DNA of 64,000 nucleotides from Gammaproteobacteria bacterium (GTDB taxonomy: Bacteria > Pseudomonadota > Gammaproteobacteria > Chromatiales > Chromatiaceae). The DNA lies in assembly GCA_021773975.1 (NCBI GenBank), contig JAJFJN010000041.1, positions 1 to 64,000 on the forward strand, given 5' to 3'. Shown in pieces: positions 8,466 through 16,587 of this stretch (the stretch's first letter is position 1; every line of letters starts with the position of its first letter). Below the pieces are notes generated by a model. That model saw only the letters and a program-made list of their open reading frames with translations, made no database searches and had not been told where the DNA came from. The translations under genes were made by a program, and so were the position numbers.

Positions 8466-9662
8466 TCACTTCAGATCAAAACCCGGCTCTTCAATCACCT
8501 TCCAGGGTAGGCCGTGCTGATTCATATCCTGCATAAAGGGATCGGGATCAAGCTGCTCCATGTTCCAGACACCCGGCTGCATCCATTTGCCTTCCAGCAT
8601 CATCTTGGCACCAATCATGGCCGGTACACCGGTGGTGTAGGAGATGGCCTGTGACTGCACCTCCTGATAGCACTCCTGGTGATCACAGATATTGTAGAGA
8701 TAGACCGTCTTCTCTTTGCCATCCTTCAAGCCACGCACTACACAACCAATACAGGTTTTGCCCTTGGTGCGCGGCCCCAGGGTGGAGGGATCAGGCAACA
8801 ACGCTTTCAGAAATTGGATCGGCACAATCTGCTGGCCCTGATACTCAATTGGCTCAATGCCTGTCATACCCACATTACCCAACACCTCCAGATGCTTCAG
8901 GTAGTTGTCGGAGAAACTCATCCAGAACTGGGCTTTTTTTATGGTTGGGAAGTGCTTGGTCAGCGATTCCAACTCTTCGTGGTACATACGATAGATGTCA
9001 AAGCTGCCGACACCTTCCGGGCAGGTGAAGCCCTGTTTCAGCGACATGGCCGGGGTGGTGACAAATTCACCATTCTCCCAGTGACGGCACTCAGCGGTCA
9101 CCTCACGGATATTGATTTCGGGATTAAAGTTAGTGGCAAAAGGGTAGCCATGATCACCCCCGTTGACATCAATGATGTCGAGAGTGTGGATCTCATCAAA
9201 ATAGTGTTTGGCAATGTAGGCGGTAAACATATTGGTTGCGCCAGGGTCGAAACCTGAACCCAGCAGCGCCATCAGACCCGCCTTCTCAAATCGTTCCTGA
9301 TAGGCCCACTGCCACTTATATTCAAACTTGGCCGTGTCGAGTGGCTCGTAGTTGGCGGTGTCCAGGTAATTCACTCCGGTCTCCAGACAGGCATCCATAA
9401 TGGTCAGATCCTGATACGGCAGGGCGACATTAATCACCAGTTCCGGTTTGACACGGTTGATCAGCGCCACCAGTTCCGGCACGTTGTCAGCATCGACCTG
9501 CGCCGTCTCAATCGGAGTGCTAAGTTGCGCTGCAATCTTCTTGCACTTGGCCTCGGTGCGGCTGGCCAGCACAATCTCAGAAAAAACCTCCGGCAGCTGT
9601 GCACACTTGTGTGTGACCACCTGACCTACGCCACCTGCGCCTATAATGAGTACCTTTGCCAT
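8466..9662 (-). CDS. carboxynorspermidine / carboxyspermidine dehydrogenase (saccharopine dehydrogenase family)
   Basis: NAD(P)H-dependent enzyme that condenses aspartate beta-semialdehyde with putrescine (or diaminopropane) and reduces the imine to carboxyspermidine (or carboxynorspermidine). A Rossmann fold opens the protein with VLIIGAGGVGQ, and the dinucleotide glycines fall near residues 8-14. The rest matches the saccharopine dehydrogenase-like family: GVNYLDTANYEP, GSGFDPGATNMF, NGGDHGYPFATNF. Length is 398 aa. It sits between speA (10-bp gap) and nspC (4-bp gap), and this pairing separates it from true lysine-pathway saccharopine dehydrogenases. Confidence 0.9.
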   Translation of the reverse strand: MAKVLIIGAGGVGQVVTHKCAQLPEVFSEIVLASRTEAKCKKIAAQLSTPIETAQVDADNVPELVALINRVKPELVINVALPYQDLTIMDACLETGVNYLDTANYEPLDTAKFEYKWQWAYQERFEKAGLMALLGSGFDPGATNMFTAYIAKHYFDEIHTLDIIDVNGGDHGYPFATNFNPEINIREVTAECRHWENGEFVTTPAMSLKQGFTCPEGVGSFDIYRMYHEELESLTKHFPTIKKAQFWMSFSDNYLKHLEVLGNVGMTGIEPIEYQGQQIVPIQFLKALLPDPSTLGPRTKGKTCIGCVVRGLKDGKEKTVYLYNICDHQECYQEVQSQAISYTTGVPAMIGAKMMLEGKWMQPGVWNMEQLDPDPFMQDMNQHGLPWKVIEEPGFDLK

Positions 9663-9672
9663 AATCTAATCC

Positions 9673-11580
9673 TCAATCCTCTTTCTCGTAGTAGGTATAG
9701 CCCTGCATGCTGGCATTGAATGTTTTGATCATCTGCTGCCGGTCACGGGCGGTGATGCGACCCTCTTTGACCGCCCGTTCTGCAGTATTACGGTAACGCA
9801 GCTGCATCTCTTTAGGGTGATATTCCACATAGCTCAGGACATCAGCAATGGTGTCACCATGGATCTCTTTGGCAAAGTCGAAGCTGCCATCGCTATTAAG
9901 GCGCACGCTGACCACATTGGTATCCCCAAACAGGTTGTGCAAATCTCCCAATGTCTCCTGATAGGCACCCACCAGAAAAACCCCTAGGTAATACTCCTCT
10001 CCCACCTTAAGTGGATGCAGCGGCAGCGTCTGGGCAACCTGATGCCCATCAATAAACCGGTCGATCTTGCCATCACAATCACAGGTGATATCGGCAATCA
10101 CTGCCTGTCGAGTTGGCTCTTCATTCAACCGGTGAATCGGCATAATAGGAAACAACTGGTCGATAGCCCAGATATCCGGTAGTGACTGAAACAGGCTGAA
10201 GTTACCGTAGTAGATATCTGCCAGTGAGAGCTTCAGCCCCTCCAGATCCTGTGGTGTATGCTCCATATCATTGAGCAGATCTTTAATGCGATGCAGGGCA
10301 TCAAAGAAGCGATTTTCTGCAATGGATTGCTCTCGCAGGTTAACCTGCCCACGCTTGAACAGCTCACGCACCTCATCGCGGTAGTAGTGTGCATCGTTAT
10401 AACACTCCTGCACCCGGTTGGGCGTCAGGTAGCCTTTAATCTCACGCAGCTTGATCAGCAGTGGATGCTCATCAGCCGTAGGTTCCGGCAGATTGGTTGG
10501 CTCGAAGGTGGTAGTTTCAAGGATGTTGAACAGCAGCACCGAGGTATAGGCCACAGTAGCCCGCCCCGACTCCGTAATAATGGTCGGGTGAGGGATGTTA
10601 TATTCATCCAGCGTATGCTTCAGGGTGTCGACCAAATCCTCGCAGTACTCATCAAGGCTGTAGTTGCGGCTCTGATCATCATTGTTTTGGGCACCGGTAT
10701 AATCCACAGCCAGCCCACCACCCAGATCGATATGGGATAGCGCTGCCCCCTCCTTCACCAGATCCGCATAGTAGCGGCAGGCCTCAACCACGCCGTTACG
10801 TATCTCCTGAATATTGGGGATTTGTGAACCCAGGTGACAATGCAGCAGTTGCAGGCAATGCAGCATATCCTCCTGCTTCAGCGTATCCACAATATCAATC
10901 AGCTGTGTTGCACTGAGGCCAAAGACACTGCGATCACTGCTAGTAGGCTTCCAATGGCCACTCACCTTGGTGGTCATCTTGATCCGAACGCCAATGGTGG
11001 GCTCGATATTCAGCACCTTGCTTCGTTCAATGATGATCGGCAGCTCTGTTGGCGTTTCAATCACAAAGAAGCAACGAAAGCCCAATTTGATCGCCTGTAG
11101 CCCCAGCTCGATGAACTCTTGATCCTTATAGCCATTGCAGATGATCAAGCTTCCCGGCTCCTCCAACGTAGAGAGTGCCGCAATCATCTCTGGTTTACTG
11201 CCCACCTCGAAACCATGCTGGTAACGTGCGCCAAAGGCGGCAATCTCCTCAATAATCTGCGCCTGCTGATTAACCTTAATGGGATAAACGCCACGGTATT
11301 GGCCCTGGTAGCCAAGCATCTTAATCGATCTACGAAAAGCCTCATTCAGGCGCATGATCTGGGCATCAAGGATATTTTCGATACGCAGCAGAACCGGCAT
11401 CTGCAAGTCACGTTCAACCATACCTTCTACAATATCGAGTAGTGCAACCTCGGTGTTTAATGTGTTGGCCGTGACTTTGCCATCTGTAGAGAGGCCAAAA
11501 TAGCTATTGCCCCAGCGCTTGATACCATAAAGTTCTGAAGATTGTTCTGTGTCCCAGTGGGAATGGTCTTGCTGATTCAA
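9673..11580 (-). CDS. speA: biosynthetic arginine decarboxylase
   Basis: PLP enzyme that decarboxylates arginine to agmatine, the entry step for putrescine and spermidine. The 635-residue protein is the long biosynthetic SpeA type. The PLP lysine is K102 in VYPIKVNQQ, and the barrel segment HLGSQIPNI and SHIDLGGGLAVDY follow. The C-terminal domain holds the substrate and dimer region, with CDCDGKIDRF. The start is a TTG preceded at 11 nt by AGGAG; no ATG or GTG lies nearby in frame. It is the first gene of the polyamine operon. About 217 bp upstream of its start lies the MITE-like element, so its promoter must lie in or beyond the 11581-11797 spacer. Confidence 0.94.
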   Translation of the reverse strand: MNQQDHSHWDTEQSSELYGIKRWGNSYFGLSTDGKVTANTLNTEVALLDIVEGMVERDLQMPVLLRIENILDAQIMRLNEAFRRSIKMLGYQGQYRGVYPIKVNQQAQIIEEIAAFGARYQHGFEVGSKPEMIAALSTLEEPGSLIICNGYKDQEFIELGLQAIKLGFRCFFVIETPTELPIIIERSKVLNIEPTIGVRIKMTTKVSGHWKPTSSDRSVFGLSATQLIDIVDTLKQEDMLHCLQLLHCHLGSQIPNIQEIRNGVVEACRYYADLVKEGAALSHIDLGGGLAVDYTGAQNNDDQSRNYSLDEYCEDLVDTLKHTLDEYNIPHPTIITESGRATVAYTSVLLFNILETTTFEPTNLPEPTADEHPLLIKLREIKGYLTPNRVQECYNDAHYYRDEVRELFKRGQVNLREQSIAENRFFDALHRIKDLLNDMEHTPQDLEGLKLSLADIYYGNFSLFQSLPDIWAIDQLFPIMPIHRLNEEPTRQAVIADITCDCDGKIDRFIDGHQVAQTLPLHPLKVGEEYYLGVFLVGAYQETLGDLHNLFGDTNVVSVRLNSDGSFDFAKEIHGDTIADVLSYVEYHPKEMQLRYRNTAERAVKEGRITARDRQQMIKTFNASMQGYTYYEKED

Positions 11581-11797
11581 ATTAGGTCTTACTCCTGGGA
11601 CAACATCGAGTCAATCGTGATCTGATACTAAAGAACGGCAGAGTCCGATCTTTGGGTAGTATCAAAGGGTGTATAATTCTGACTTAGTTTTAGGCTGAAA
11701 TCTATAATGTTTTAACATAAGCCTAACTAAAGGGTCTCTGCTGTTGATTCCTATGCCTCAGCTAATATGACCATAACAAGCAAATAGCCTATAACAT
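11581..11797. other. spacer between speA and the MITE-like element
   Basis: AT-rich spacer that should carry the speA promoter on the minus strand. I saw no strong -35/-10 pair in that orientation. A TATAAT at 11672-11677 is on the wrong strand for speA. A long imperfect inverted repeat (11685-11729) is its main structure. Confidence 0.5.
11685..11729. repeat. long imperfect inverted repeat upstream of speA
   Basis: The outer arms are TAGTT-TT-AGGCT (11685-11696) and AGCCTAACTA (11720-11729). The centre is the palindrome ATGTTTTAACAT (11707-11718). It could be a cruciform, an operator, or the relic of an older short element. It is not GC-rich and has no T-run, so a terminator role is weak. 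Confidence 0.4.
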
Positions 11798-11820
11798 GTG
11801 ATTAGGCACTTTAGACAGGT
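11798..11820. repeat. left terminal inverted repeat of the MITE-like element
   Basis: Begins GTGATTAGGCAC and continues to ACAGGT. It is a perfect complement of the right arm. The next outer base pair (11797 T, 11962 A) also matches by chance of the AACAT duplication. Confidence 0.85.
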
Positions 11821-11938
11821 AAGTAACAGGATATGAGTAAATACAGGTCACATGAATGGTAAATTTGTCCTGAAAGTCAAGCGAACTCATGATTTTATTA
11901 GGGGGCTATCCCGTTTTCCAGGAGCTAAAAAAGCCCTA

Positions 11939-11961
11939 ACCTGTCTAAAGTGCCTAATCAC
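11939..11961. repeat. right terminal inverted repeat of the MITE-like element
   Basis: Begins ACCTGTCTAAAG and ends CTAATCAC. It contains the current TGA stop codon of the minus-strand gene sdaA (11960-11958). Confidence 0.85.
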
Positions 11962-13181
11962 AACATATCTTTATCGCTTTGTTGCTCTGTTATGCGCTTT
12001 TTATAGATCATCGCCAAGCCTCCTTTTGACGTCTCTTTATAGGGCTGTCGTAATGCAAGCCCTGTCTCTAACAATACAGCTACAGCATCATCAAAAGAGA
12101 TACTGTGGTGCCCATCCGATAGCAACGCAAGATTGGCACAGTGCATGGCTCGCGCAGCACCGTGGGCATTACGCTCGATGCAGGGAATCTGAACCAACCC
12201 ATCCACCGGATCACAAGTCAGACCAAAATGGTGTTCCAACCCCATCTCAGCAGCATATTCAATCTGATGACGGCTACCACCCAGCAGCTGGGTAGCCGCA
12301 GCGGCTGCCATGGCACTGGCGGTTCCCACCTCACCCTGGCAGCCAATATAGGCACCCGAGATAGAGGCATTGTGTTTGACTACATTACCAAACAACCCGG
12401 CAGTGGCCAGTGCATTAATCATATCCTGCTCAGAGCACTGTAGCTTCTGCTGCAACTCATAAAGCACGGCGGGTAGCACACCACTGGAGCCACAGGTTGG
12501 CGCCGTAACTACCTCTTTTCCACAGGCATTCTCTTCAGCAACCGCGTAAGCAAAGGCTGCCAATCGCGCATCACTTTGATAATCTGGTTCAAGAATTTTA
12601 CTTTTAGATAAATAATTGTGTGCCTTACGCTGCAAATCCAAACCACCAGGGATTACGCCCTCTGCCTCTAGCCCTCGGGCTACTGCAGCTGTCATGGTCT
12701 TCCAAACATTCTGTAAAAAGGGCTGAAATAGATCTCCTTCCAACCGATCTGCATAGCCCCAAAAGCTCTCTCCATTTGCCTCACAGCAGCTCATTATCTC
12801 TGACAGATTTTTTTCTGGATAGGTATCAACTGCATCCTTATCTGATAACAGAGCACCACCACCGGTGCTGTATTCATAGATCGACTCAATCACCTTTGCC
12901 TGCTGATCAACGGCTTCAAGCTGCATGCCATTGGGATGATCAGGGAGGGTCTGTGCCATATTCCAGACCAGCTCAAACCTATAGCCCGCAAACACCTGAC
13001 CTATCGCCACATCTGTCAGATGCCCACGTCCCGTCGCAGCCAAAGTGCCATACAGGGTTACACGAAATGCTGAAGCCTCTGGGTGCTTCTGTAAAAACTG
13101 ATGAGCTGCCCGTTGCGGTGCCATCGTATGTGAGCTGGAAGGACCCGCACCCATTCGATACAACTGTCGCACTGTTCTCAT
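11958..13181 (-). CDS. sdaA: L-serine dehydratase (iron-sulfur, single chain)
   Basis: Deaminates L-serine to pyruvate and ammonia using an oxygen-sensitive [4Fe-4S] cluster. The N-terminal domain shows MGAGPSSSHTMAP. The C-terminal domain has TAPTCGSSGVLPAV, GCQGEVG and the CDPVDGLVQIPC segment with cluster cysteines. At 407 aa it is shorter than the 454-aa Escherichia coli enzyme, with a more compact first domain. The start is ATG preceded by GGAG. The 3' end has been rebuilt by the MITE-like insertion: the last base of the final Leu codon and the whole TGA stop belong to the element. The gene is divergent from uvrD with an 84-bp gap and is apparently monocistronic. Confidence 0.92.
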   Translation of the reverse strand: MRTVRQLYRMGAGPSSSHTMAPQRAAHQFLQKHPEASAFRVTLYGTLAATGRGHLTDVAIGQVFAGYRFELVWNMAQTLPDHPNGMQLEAVDQQAKVIESIYEYSTGGGALLSDKDAVDTYPEKNLSEIMSCCEANGESFWGYADRLEGDLFQPFLQNVWKTMTAAVARGLEAEGVIPGGLDLQRKAHNYLSKSKILEPDYQSDARLAAFAYAVAEENACGKEVVTAPTCGSSGVLPAVLYELQQKLQCSEQDMINALATAGLFGNVVKHNASISGAYIGCQGEVGTASAMAAAAATQLLGGSRHQIEYAAEMGLEHHFGLTCDPVDGLVQIPCIERNAHGAARAMHCANLALLSDGHHSISFDDAVAVLLETGLALRQPYKETSKGGLAMIYKKRITEQQSDKDML

Positions 13182-13265
13182 TAAAGTACTCCATGCAAAA
13201 CATCATTAACAGTAAGTATAGATTGCTGATTTCTGCAGCACGCTCATATCAGGTAATATGCCCGA

Positions 13266-15425
13266 ATGGATGTCTCCTCAATACTCGATGATCTAAACGA
13301 CGCACAACGCGAAGCCGTCTCTGCCCCAGCAGGCGGCATGTTAGTGCTGGCCGGTGCTGGTAGCGGTAAAACCCGTGTACTGGTACACCGCATTGCCTGG
13401 CTGATTCAGGTTGAGCATGCGTCACCCTGGTCTATCATGGCCGTCACCTTCACCAATAAAGCCGCGCGAGAGATGCGCGATCGCATCGAAAATCTGCTCA
13501 ACATGCCGGTGGGTGGCATGTGGGTCGGCACCTTCCATGGGTTGGCGCATCGGCTGCTGCGCGCCCACTGGGAAGATGCTGGTCTACCTCAGAATTTTCA
13601 GATTTTGGATTCAGATGACCAGTTCCGTCTGATCAAGCGCACCATGAAGGCACTCAACATTGATGATGCCCGCTGGCCACCCCGGCAGGCGCAGTACTTC
13701 ATCAATGCCCGCAAGGATGAAGGGCTACGCTCTAAACATTTGGATGATGGTGGCGACCCGTATCGAAAGCAGATGATCCACATCTACCACGAATACGAAC
13801 GCGCCTGTGAACGTGGCGGTCTACTCGATTTTGCCGACCTGCTGCTGCGTGCCCATGAACTGTGGCGAGACCGGCCGGATATTCTGCAACATTACCAGAC
13901 GCGTTTTCAGCACATCCTGGTTGATGAGTTTCAAGATACCAACGAGATCCAATATGCCTGGCTGCGGCTATTGGCGGGTAGCCGTAATAACCTGTTTGCC
14001 GTGGGTGATGATGATCAATCCATCTACGGCTGGCGTGGTGCCAAGGTTGAGCATATCCAGCAATTTCAAAGCGATTACACCGGCTCACAACTGGTGCGGT
14101 TGGAGCAGAACTATCGCTCCACCAGCACCATCCTCAAAGCGGCCAATGCGCTCATTGAAAACAACCCCTCTCGGCTGGGCAAGAATCTCTGGACTGATGG
14201 TGAAGAGGGTGAGCCTATCCAGCTCTATGCTGCCTTCAATGAGGTAGATGAGGCACGCTTTGTTATTGATCGTATTCGTGACTTTATCGCCCAAGGCCAT
14301 CAACGGGCTGAGGCGGCCATTCTCTACCGCTCCAATGCCCAGTCACGCCAGTTTGAAGAGAGCCTGATTCAGGCTCAGATCCCCTATCGGGTTTACGGTG
14401 GATTGCGCTTCTTCGAGCGTGCTGAGATCAAAGATGCGCTGGGCTATCTACGCATGGTCTCCAATCCAGACGATGATGCCGCCTTTGAACGCTCGGTAAA
14501 CATGCCACCGCGTGGTCTTGGCCCTCGCACCCTGGATGCCGTACGTGCCCATGCCCGCGATTTTCACTGCTCCCTGTGGAAGGCCGCACATGAGCTGCTC
14601 AAGGGTGGCAGAATGACCGCACGAGCAACCAATGCCCTGCGTGGGTTTCTTGAACTGGTCGAAGAGCTACAGGCTGCCACAGCAGAACTAACCCTGGCAG
14701 AGATCACCGAGCACGTTATTGCCGGCAGCAAACTGGTTGAACATTTTGAGAAAACCCGTGATGGTCGTGGTCAGGATCGTATCGAAAACCTGGAGGAGCT
14801 GGTCAACGCCACTCGCCAATTCACCCATGAGTCCGCTGATGATGAGCTGGATGATCTAACCGCTTTTCTCTCTCATGCCGTACTGGAGGCAGGTGAAGCA
14901 CAGGGTGATAAATATGAAGATTGTGTCCAGCTGATGACCCTGCACTCTGCCAAAGGGTTGGAGTTTCCACTGGTCTTTATTGGTGGATTGGAGGAGGGGC
15001 TCTTCCCTCACAGCCTCTCTGCCGATGACCCCGAACGACTGGAGGAGGAGCGACGCCTCTGCTATGTCGGCATGACCCGTGCCATGCAGCAGCTCTATCT
15101 CAGTCATGCTGAGACCCGTCGCCTGCACGGCAAAGAGAGCTACCCCCGTCCCTCCCGTTTTCTGCGTGAGATCCCCGCTGAATTGGTGGAAGAGATCCGC
15201 AGTCAACCCCAAATTTCACAGCCTGTCCGACACAGTACCAACACCTCATTTCGCACTGAGCCTTCAGGCTTTCAGCTGGGCCAACGGGTCAGGCACGCCA
15301 AATTTGGAGAAGGGGTCGTACTCAATGCTGAAGGCCAGGGCAACAACACCCGGGTACAGATCAACTTTGAAGATGTCGGCACCAAATGGCTGGTGGCCGC
15401 CTACGCCAATCTTCAAACTATTTAG
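13266..15425 (+). CDS. uvrD: DNA helicase II (UvrD)
   Basis: Superfamily 1A 3'-5' helicase for nucleotide excision and mismatch repair. The 719-residue length and the N-terminus MDVS...LNDAQREAV match UvrD closely, better than Rep or PcrA. Visible motifs are Walker A GAGSGKT (30-36), TFTNKAAREM, Walker B DEFQDT (220-225), GDDDQSIYGWRGA, QNYRST, TLHSAKGLEFP and VGMTRA. The C-terminal GQRVRHAKFGEGVV...WL segment is the Tudor-like domain that contacts RNA polymerase. It stands alone, with only 25 bp before the downstream TRAP gene. Confidence 0.96.
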   Translation: MDVSSILDDLNDAQREAVSAPAGGMLVLAGAGSGKTRVLVHRIAWLIQVEHASPWSIMAVTFTNKAAREMRDRIENLLNMPVGGMWVGTFHGLAHRLLRAHWEDAGLPQNFQILDSDDQFRLIKRTMKALNIDDARWPPRQAQYFINARKDEGLRSKHLDDGGDPYRKQMIHIYHEYERACERGGLLDFADLLLRAHELWRDRPDILQHYQTRFQHILVDEFQDTNEIQYAWLRLLAGSRNNLFAVGDDDQSIYGWRGAKVEHIQQFQSDYTGSQLVRLEQNYRSTSTILKAANALIENNPSRLGKNLWTDGEEGEPIQLYAAFNEVDEARFVIDRIRDFIAQGHQRAEAAILYRSNAQSRQFEESLIQAQIPYRVYGGLRFFERAEIKDALGYLRMVSNPDDDAAFERSVNMPPRGLGPRTLDAVRAHARDFHCSLWKAAHELLKGGRMTARATNALRGFLELVEELQAATAELTLAEITEHVIAGSKLVEHFEKTRDGRGQDRIENLEELVNATRQFTHESADDELDDLTAFLSHAVLEAGEAQGDKYEDCVQLMTLHSAKGLEFPLVFIGGLEEGLFPHSLSADDPERLEEERRLCYVGMTRAMQQLYLSHAETRRLHGKESYPRPSRFLREIPAELVEEIRSQPQISQPVRHSTNTSFRTEPSGFQLGQRVRHAKFGEGVVLNAEGQGNNTRVQINFEDVGTKWLVAAYANLQTI

Positions 15426-15450
15426 CATCCATAATTAGGAGAATAACCGT

Positions 15451-16536
15451 ATGCAACGTCGTGACTTCATCAAAAAAGCAGGGGGGGTTTCACTCGCTGT
15501 TGGCGCTGGCCTAGTTGGCGCTGGATCAGCTCACGCCAAGGCAGAACATAAATGGAAGATGGTCACCACCTGGCCAAAGAACTTTCCTGGGCTGGGCACT
15601 GCAGCCAATAAGCTGGCAGCACTGATTGATGAGATGAGTGGCGGTCGCATCCGGGTCAAGGTCTACGGTGCCAAAGAGCTGGTGCCTGCCTTTGAGACCT
15701 TCGATGCCGTCTCCCGCGGCACCGCTGAGATGGGCCACGGCTCTGCCTATTACTGGAAAGGCAAAAGTGAGGCCGCCCAGTTTTTCTCCACCGTCCCTTT
15801 TGGTCTGACTGCCCAGGAGATGAACGCCTGGATGTACTACGGCGATGGCCTAAAATTGTGGACAGAACTCTATGACCAGTTTGGGCTGGTGCCTGCCCCT
15901 GCTGGAAATACCGGGGTGCAGATGGGCGGTTGGTTCAATAAGGAGATCAACAGTCTGACTGATATGAAGGGACTGAAGATGCGCATCCCCGGTCTGGGTG
16001 GCGAGGTGCTGAGACGGTTGGGCGGTACGCCGGTCAACCTGCCAGGCGGCGAGCTTTTTACCTCACTGCAATCCGGTGCCATCGATGCCACCGAGTGGGT
16101 CGGTCCTTATAACGACCTGGCCTTTGGTCTCTACAAAGCAGCCAAATATTACTACTACCCCGGCTTCCATGAACCCGGAACCACACTGGAGGCGATCATC
16201 AATAAGAAGGCGCTGGAAGCCCTGCCAAAGGACCTGCAATCCATCGTGCTCAACGCCTGTCGGGTGGTCAACCAGGATCTGCTCTCCGAATATACGGCAC
16301 GCAACCCAGCCGCACTGGATACCCTGCTGAACAAACATAAGGTGGATATGCGCGTCTATCCAGAGGATGTACTAAAACAGCTGCGTAAGATTTCTGAAGA
16401 AGTGGTCGCTGACCTGGCCAATAAGGATGCCTTTACCAAAAAGACCTATGCCTCCTATTCTAAATTCTACAATCAGGCAAGGCGCTGGAGCGACATCTCT
16501 CAGCTGGCCTTTTTACAAGCACGTAATTTAACCTGA
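15451..16536 (+). CDS. TRAP transporter substrate-binding protein, DctP/TakP type, Tat-exported
   Basis: Periplasmic binding protein of a tripartite ATP-independent transporter that would capture an organic acid such as a 2-oxoacid or dicarboxylate. The N-terminus carries a twin-arginine signal, RRDFIK at residues 3-8, with a hydrophobic stretch and an AHA cleavage site near residue 29. The family core is visible as GNTGVQMGGWFNKEI and LKMRIPGLGGEVLRRLGGTPVN in two consecutive segments, then GAIDATEWVGPYND, which resembles TakP-like proteins. No membrane subunits (dctQ, dctM) are adjacent, and a strong terminator follows at once. It is therefore an orphan binding protein whose permease lies elsewhere. 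The substrate cannot be told from sequence here. Confidence 0.87.
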   Translation: MQRRDFIKKAGGVSLAVGAGLVGAGSAHAKAEHKWKMVTTWPKNFPGLGTAANKLAALIDEMSGGRIRVKVYGAKELVPAFETFDAVSRGTAEMGHGSAYYWKGKSEAAQFFSTVPFGLTAQEMNAWMYYGDGLKLWTELYDQFGLVPAPAGNTGVQMGGWFNKEINSLTDMKGLKMRIPGLGGEVLRRLGGTPVNLPGGELFTSLQSGAIDATEWVGPYNDLAFGLYKAAKYYYYPGFHEPGTTLEAIINKKALEALPKDLQSIVLNACRVVNQDLLSEYTARNPAALDTLLNKHKVDMRVYPEDVLKQLRKISEEVVADLANKDAFTKKTYASYSKFYNQARRWSDISQLAFLQARNLT

Positions 16537-16547
16537 TAACAGATATT

Positions 16548-16580
16548 GGGAGTAGAGGCGGCTTGCCTCTGCTCCCTTTT
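16548..16580 (+). terminator. intrinsic terminator after the TRAP binding-protein gene
   Basis: A 12-bp stem (16548-16559 with 16565-16576, one G-U pair), a 5-nt loop and four T residues. It ends only 8 bp before the hemW start, so hemW must have its own promoter or rely on read-through. Confidence 0.8.
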
Positions 16581-16587
16581 ACATTTA

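Larger units (their letters stand above)
11798..11961. mobile_element. MITE-like non-autonomous element, 164 bp, in the sdaA 3' end
   Basis: Two 23-bp arms at 11798-11820 and 11939-11961 are perfect inverted repeats. The element is flanked on both sides by the 5-bp direct repeat AACAT (11793-11797 and 11962-11966), the pattern left by transposition. The 118-bp core has no complete gene. On the minus strand it holds a start codon at 11890-11888 followed by an open frame of 33 codons running through the left arm, which could be the beginning of a lost transposase. I could not assign it to an IS family. The sdaA stop codon lies inside the right arm. If the element and one AACAT are removed, sdaA would end TTA TAG instead of the present TTG TGA, giving the same protein. 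Confidence 0.8.

Noticed and set aside
11672-11677. TATAAT box on the plus strand upstream of the MITE-like element
   Set aside because: No plus-strand gene lies downstream and there is no good -35; not called as a promoter.
11852-12295. 147-codon frame on the plus strand beginning inside the MITE-like element
   Set aside because: Two thirds of it is antisense to sdaA, which is a well-conserved gene; no protein similarity is apparent.
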